From an uncultured Bacilli bacterium (GTDB lineage Bacteria; Bacillota_I; Bacilli_A; RF39; UBA660), in the NCBI GenBank assembly GCA_949280095.1, contig CASDHD010000061.1, positions 1 to 6,532 of the forward strand: a DNA stretch of 6,532 nt. Reading direction: 5' to 3'. Of this stretch, positions 4,815-6,532 are shown piece after piece. The notes beneath the pieces were generated by a model that saw only the letters and a list, made by a program, of their open reading frames with translations, did not search any database and was not told where the DNA came from. The position numbers and the translations under genes were made by a program. Position 1 is the stretch's first letter. Each line of letters begins with the position of its first letter.

Positions 4815-5176
4815 CTTTTCTCTATTTTATTTTAGATACCTGCTTTTACAATTATACTTTTTTTAAGACAGATTTTCTTCTACACACTTTATTAGAAAAA
4901 AAACATACCAAAATTTTCTACTTTCTTAGTATTCTCGCTATTGACATTCTACTGTTTACCAAAGGAAAACTATTTCTTTTATATACAATTCTTTATTTTC
5001 TAAATAAAAAAATAAAATTTTCTTACCAAAACATCCATGGTATTTTCTTCCGTTTTTTCTTTCTTTATTTTTTCTATAAGATAGGTATTTTTCTTCTATT
5101 CCAAAACTTTAACTTTGATATTTTTGGTTTTCTAATCAGCTTGTTAGTCCTTTTCATTTGTCATAAAAAATTCTAA
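4811..5176 (+). CDS. mreD: Short MreD-like integral membrane protein
   Basis: This 121-residue, Phe- and Leu-rich protein is called MreD by position directly after mreC, with which it overlaps by four bases (ATGA), and by its multi-pass character. Hydrophobic segments lie at about 2-18, 35-50, 53-65, 78-97 and 102-117, giving four or five membrane passes. The LDTCFYNYTFF start resembles the first helix of MreD relatives. It is clearly shorter than the usual 160-170 residues, without a visible frameshift, so it may be a reduced form. The ribosome binding site GGTGAAG lies at 4803-4809 within mreC. Sequence similarity alone would not settle the family; confidence comes from synteny. The coding strand is very T-rich. 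Confidence 0.68.
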   Translation: MTFLYFILDTCFYNYTFFKTDFLLHTLLEKKHTKIFYFLSILAIDILLFTKGKLFLLYTILYFLNKKIKFSYQNIHGIFFRFFFLYFFYKIGIFLLFQNFNFDIFGFLISLLVLFICHKKF

Positions 5177-5205
5177 AACTTCATAAAATGTATTGGTGAA
5201 GAGAA

Positions 5206-5823
5206 ATGGACAATATACTTTTAGAAGCACAAAATCGAATTAAAAATAAACGTATGAATTTAGTTGGTCAAAAACAAAAAAAAGAACCTAATTCCAAATA
5301 CATTTCCCAATTATTTACAAGAACTCTTTTGAGTGTGATTTTAGTCTTGCTATGCGCTATATTCATCAACAGTAGCGATGCAAACCTTTTACTTTTTAAA
5401 GACCATTTTTTTAACGAGACTTTAGCGTTTACAAAAATTAATAATCTCTATGCCAAGTATTTTGGCAACATCATTCCAGAAAAGATAAACAATAGTATTC
5501 CCGTCTTTGAAAATGGGAATAATTACACAAACATTGAAAAGGAAGGCAATGCCTTTTTAGTGAATTTAACTAGCAATACCTATCATTTTTTAGAAAGCGG
5601 TGTCGTTGTCTTTTTAGGAGAAAAAGAAGGACTTGGAAAAACAATAATTGTACAAGGAATCGATGGAGTGGATATTTGGTATTCCAATATCAGCAACTGC
5701 AATGTAACCATGTATGACTATGTTGAAAAGGAGAGCATAGTAGGAGAATTCAGTGACCAAAAAGCCGTTTTAACGTTTATGGAAAATGGTGAGTTCATCG
5801 GGTATGAAAACTATATCCAGTAA
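5206..5823 (+). CDS. spoIVFA: SpoIVFA, inhibitor/anchor of SpoIVFB with degenerate LytM domain
   Basis: SpoIVFA holds SpoIVFB and BofA in the outer forespore membrane and is cut by SpoIVB to start sigma-K activation. The 205-residue protein has a basic cytoplasmic N-terminus (1-38), one membrane segment (about 39-56), a variable linker, and a C-terminal M23/LytM-type domain (about 115-200). That domain includes GVVVFLGEKEGLGKTIIVQ (132-150), WYSNI (158-162) and YDYVEKESIVGE (170-181), closely resembling the B. subtilis sequence as I recall it. The zinc-binding histidines of active LytM enzymes are absent (Asn161 stands where the YxH of YGHL would be), as expected for SpoIVFA, which is not a peptidase. 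It is about 60 residues shorter than in B. subtilis. GGTGAAGAG lies at 5195-5203. It starts 29 bases after mreD and overlaps spoIVFB by 20 bases, so the pair is translationally linked. Confidence 0.92.
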   Translation: MDNILLEAQNRIKNKRMNLVGQKQKKEPNSKYISQLFTRTLLSVILVLLCAIFINSSDANLLLFKDHFFNETLAFTKINNLYAKYFGNIIPEKINNSIPVFENGNNYTNIEKEGNAFLVNLTSNTYHFLESGVVVFLGEKEGLGKTIIVQGIDGVDIWYSNISNCNVTMYDYVEKESIVGEFSDQKAVLTFMENGEFIGYENYIQ

Positions 5824-6532
5824 AATCAAAATTAATTCTTTATGTTATGTCATTTTTTTAAGCTTCTTACTCACAGGCTTTATCAAAAACATATTGTTGA
5901 TTTTTCTAATCATTTGCATTCACGAAGCAGGGCATATCTTTTTTTTACGACTCTTTCATTATGAAATTGTAAGTGTAGAACTTTTTCCGTTTGGAGGAAT
6001 GACAAAGACCGAAAAACTAATTAATTCTCCTATAAATAAAGATATCTTAATATATTTAGGAGGTATATTCTTTCAAATTTTATTATGGCTTGTTTTTCAT
6101 TTTCTGTATAAACAAGGTTATATAACGGAAAATACAATAAACATCTTTCATTACTATAACAAGAGCATTTTACTCTTTAATTTACTACCCATAAGACCTT
6201 TAGATGGAGGAGAAATCCTTTTGTTATTTTTCCAAAAATATTTACCTTATGAAAAGACATTAACCATTACAAATTATACATCTATCTTTTTTTTAATCCT
6301 TTTCATTTTATATAACATCAAAAGTAATTTAAACCAACTGGTTGTCATTAGTTTTTTACTTTTTAAAATTATAGAATATTATAAAAAGAGAGAATATTTT
6401 AAAAATAAATTTCTATTAGAAAGATATTTGTATAGCATTCCTTATAAAAAAATAGAACATCATGAAAAACAAAATATGTGCGTATTAAAAAAAGAAACTT
6501 TACATTTTTTTAGAAAGCGTGAGAAATACATA
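5804..6532 (+). CDS. spoIVFB: SpoIVFB, intramembrane metalloprotease (pro-sigma-K processing), 3' end cut by window
   Basis: SpoIVFB is the S2P-type (M50) protease that cleaves pro-sigma-K in the mother cell. The frame starts at ATG 5804, with GGTGAG at 5788-5793, and stays open for 243 codons to the last base. The B. subtilis protein has 288 residues, so roughly 40 may be missing. The zinc motif is H40-E41-A-G-H44, and the third ligand is Asp134 in NLLPIRPLDGG (126-136). All are offset by three from B. subtilis H43/E44/H47/D137 as I recall them. Hydrophobic segments lie at about 12-25, 28-38, 81-100, 121-131, 157-170 and 177-190. After residue 190 a basic cytoplasmic region begins, where the CBS-like domain of the family should be. 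It overlaps spoIVFA by 20 bases. All catalytic residues are present, so it is expected to be active. Confidence 0.95.
   Translation, partial: MKTISSKIKINSLCYVIFLSFLLTGFIKNILLIFLIICIHEAGHIFFLRLFHYEIVSVELFPFGGMTKTEKLINSPINKDILIYLGGIFFQILLWLVFHFLYKQGYITENTINIFHYYNKSILLFNLLPIRPLDGGEILLLFFQKYLPYEKTLTITNYTSIFFLILFILYNIKSNLNQLVVISFLLFKIIEYYKKREYFKNKFLLERYLYSIPYKKIEHHEKQNMCVLKKETLHFFRKREKYI

Overview
The window is strongly A+T-rich, every intact gene lies on the + strand, and the gene content is that of an endospore-forming low-GC Bacillota. The SpoIVFA/SpoIVFB pair and the block order SPOR protein - radC - mreC - mreD - spoIVFA - spoIVFB match the classic Bacilli arrangement (in B. subtilis spoIIB-maf-radC-mreBCD-minCD-spoIVFA-spoIVFB, then rplU), but maf, mreB and minCD are missing. 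I read it as a Bacilli relative with a compact, rearranged sporulation/cell-shape locus, perhaps an Erysipelotrichales- or RF39-like gut lineage. The taxon is an inference.

Region 1 (1-620): the window opens inside the 3' end of a group II intron (end of domain V plus a complete domain VI with a bulged branch-point A), with a predicted 3' splice junction after base 53. Thirty-three bases further on starts a gene for a ToxN/CptN-like protein, the endoribonuclease toxin of a type III (RNA antitoxin) system. It ends at a clear intrinsic terminator. No antitoxin repeat array is visible, so it must lie 5' of the intron outside the window, or be lost.

Region 2 (620-1650): spoIVB, a PDZ plus S55 serine peptidase with its triad intact, preceded by a forespore-type -10 element that overlaps a 14-bp palindrome, and followed by its own terminator.

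Region 3 (1651-2980): about 300 bases holding a decayed minus-strand ABC-ATPase remnant, then a two-gene accessory operon (GNAT acetyltransferase, Nudix hydrolase) with an extended -10 promoter and a hairpin/T-tract.

Region 4 (2980-6532): a tightly packed operon of a SPOR-domain membrane protein, radC, mreC, a short mreD-like gene, spoIVFA and spoIVFB (open at the window edge). Overlaps of 17, 4 and 20 bases join three of the five junctions. A 10-bp inverted repeat would pair the end of radC with the Shine-Dalgarno and start codon of mreC.

Functionally, SpoIVB, SpoIVFA and SpoIVFB are the signalling protease, the inhibitory clamp and the intramembrane protease of the pro-sigma-K checkpoint. 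In B. subtilis spoIVB lies elsewhere (next to spo0A). Here all three fall within about 5.9 kb, beside cell-wall morphogenesis genes. Start codons were moved from the longest reading frame to the Shine-Dalgarno-supported ATG for the toxin (87), the SPOR protein (3012) and mreC (4146).
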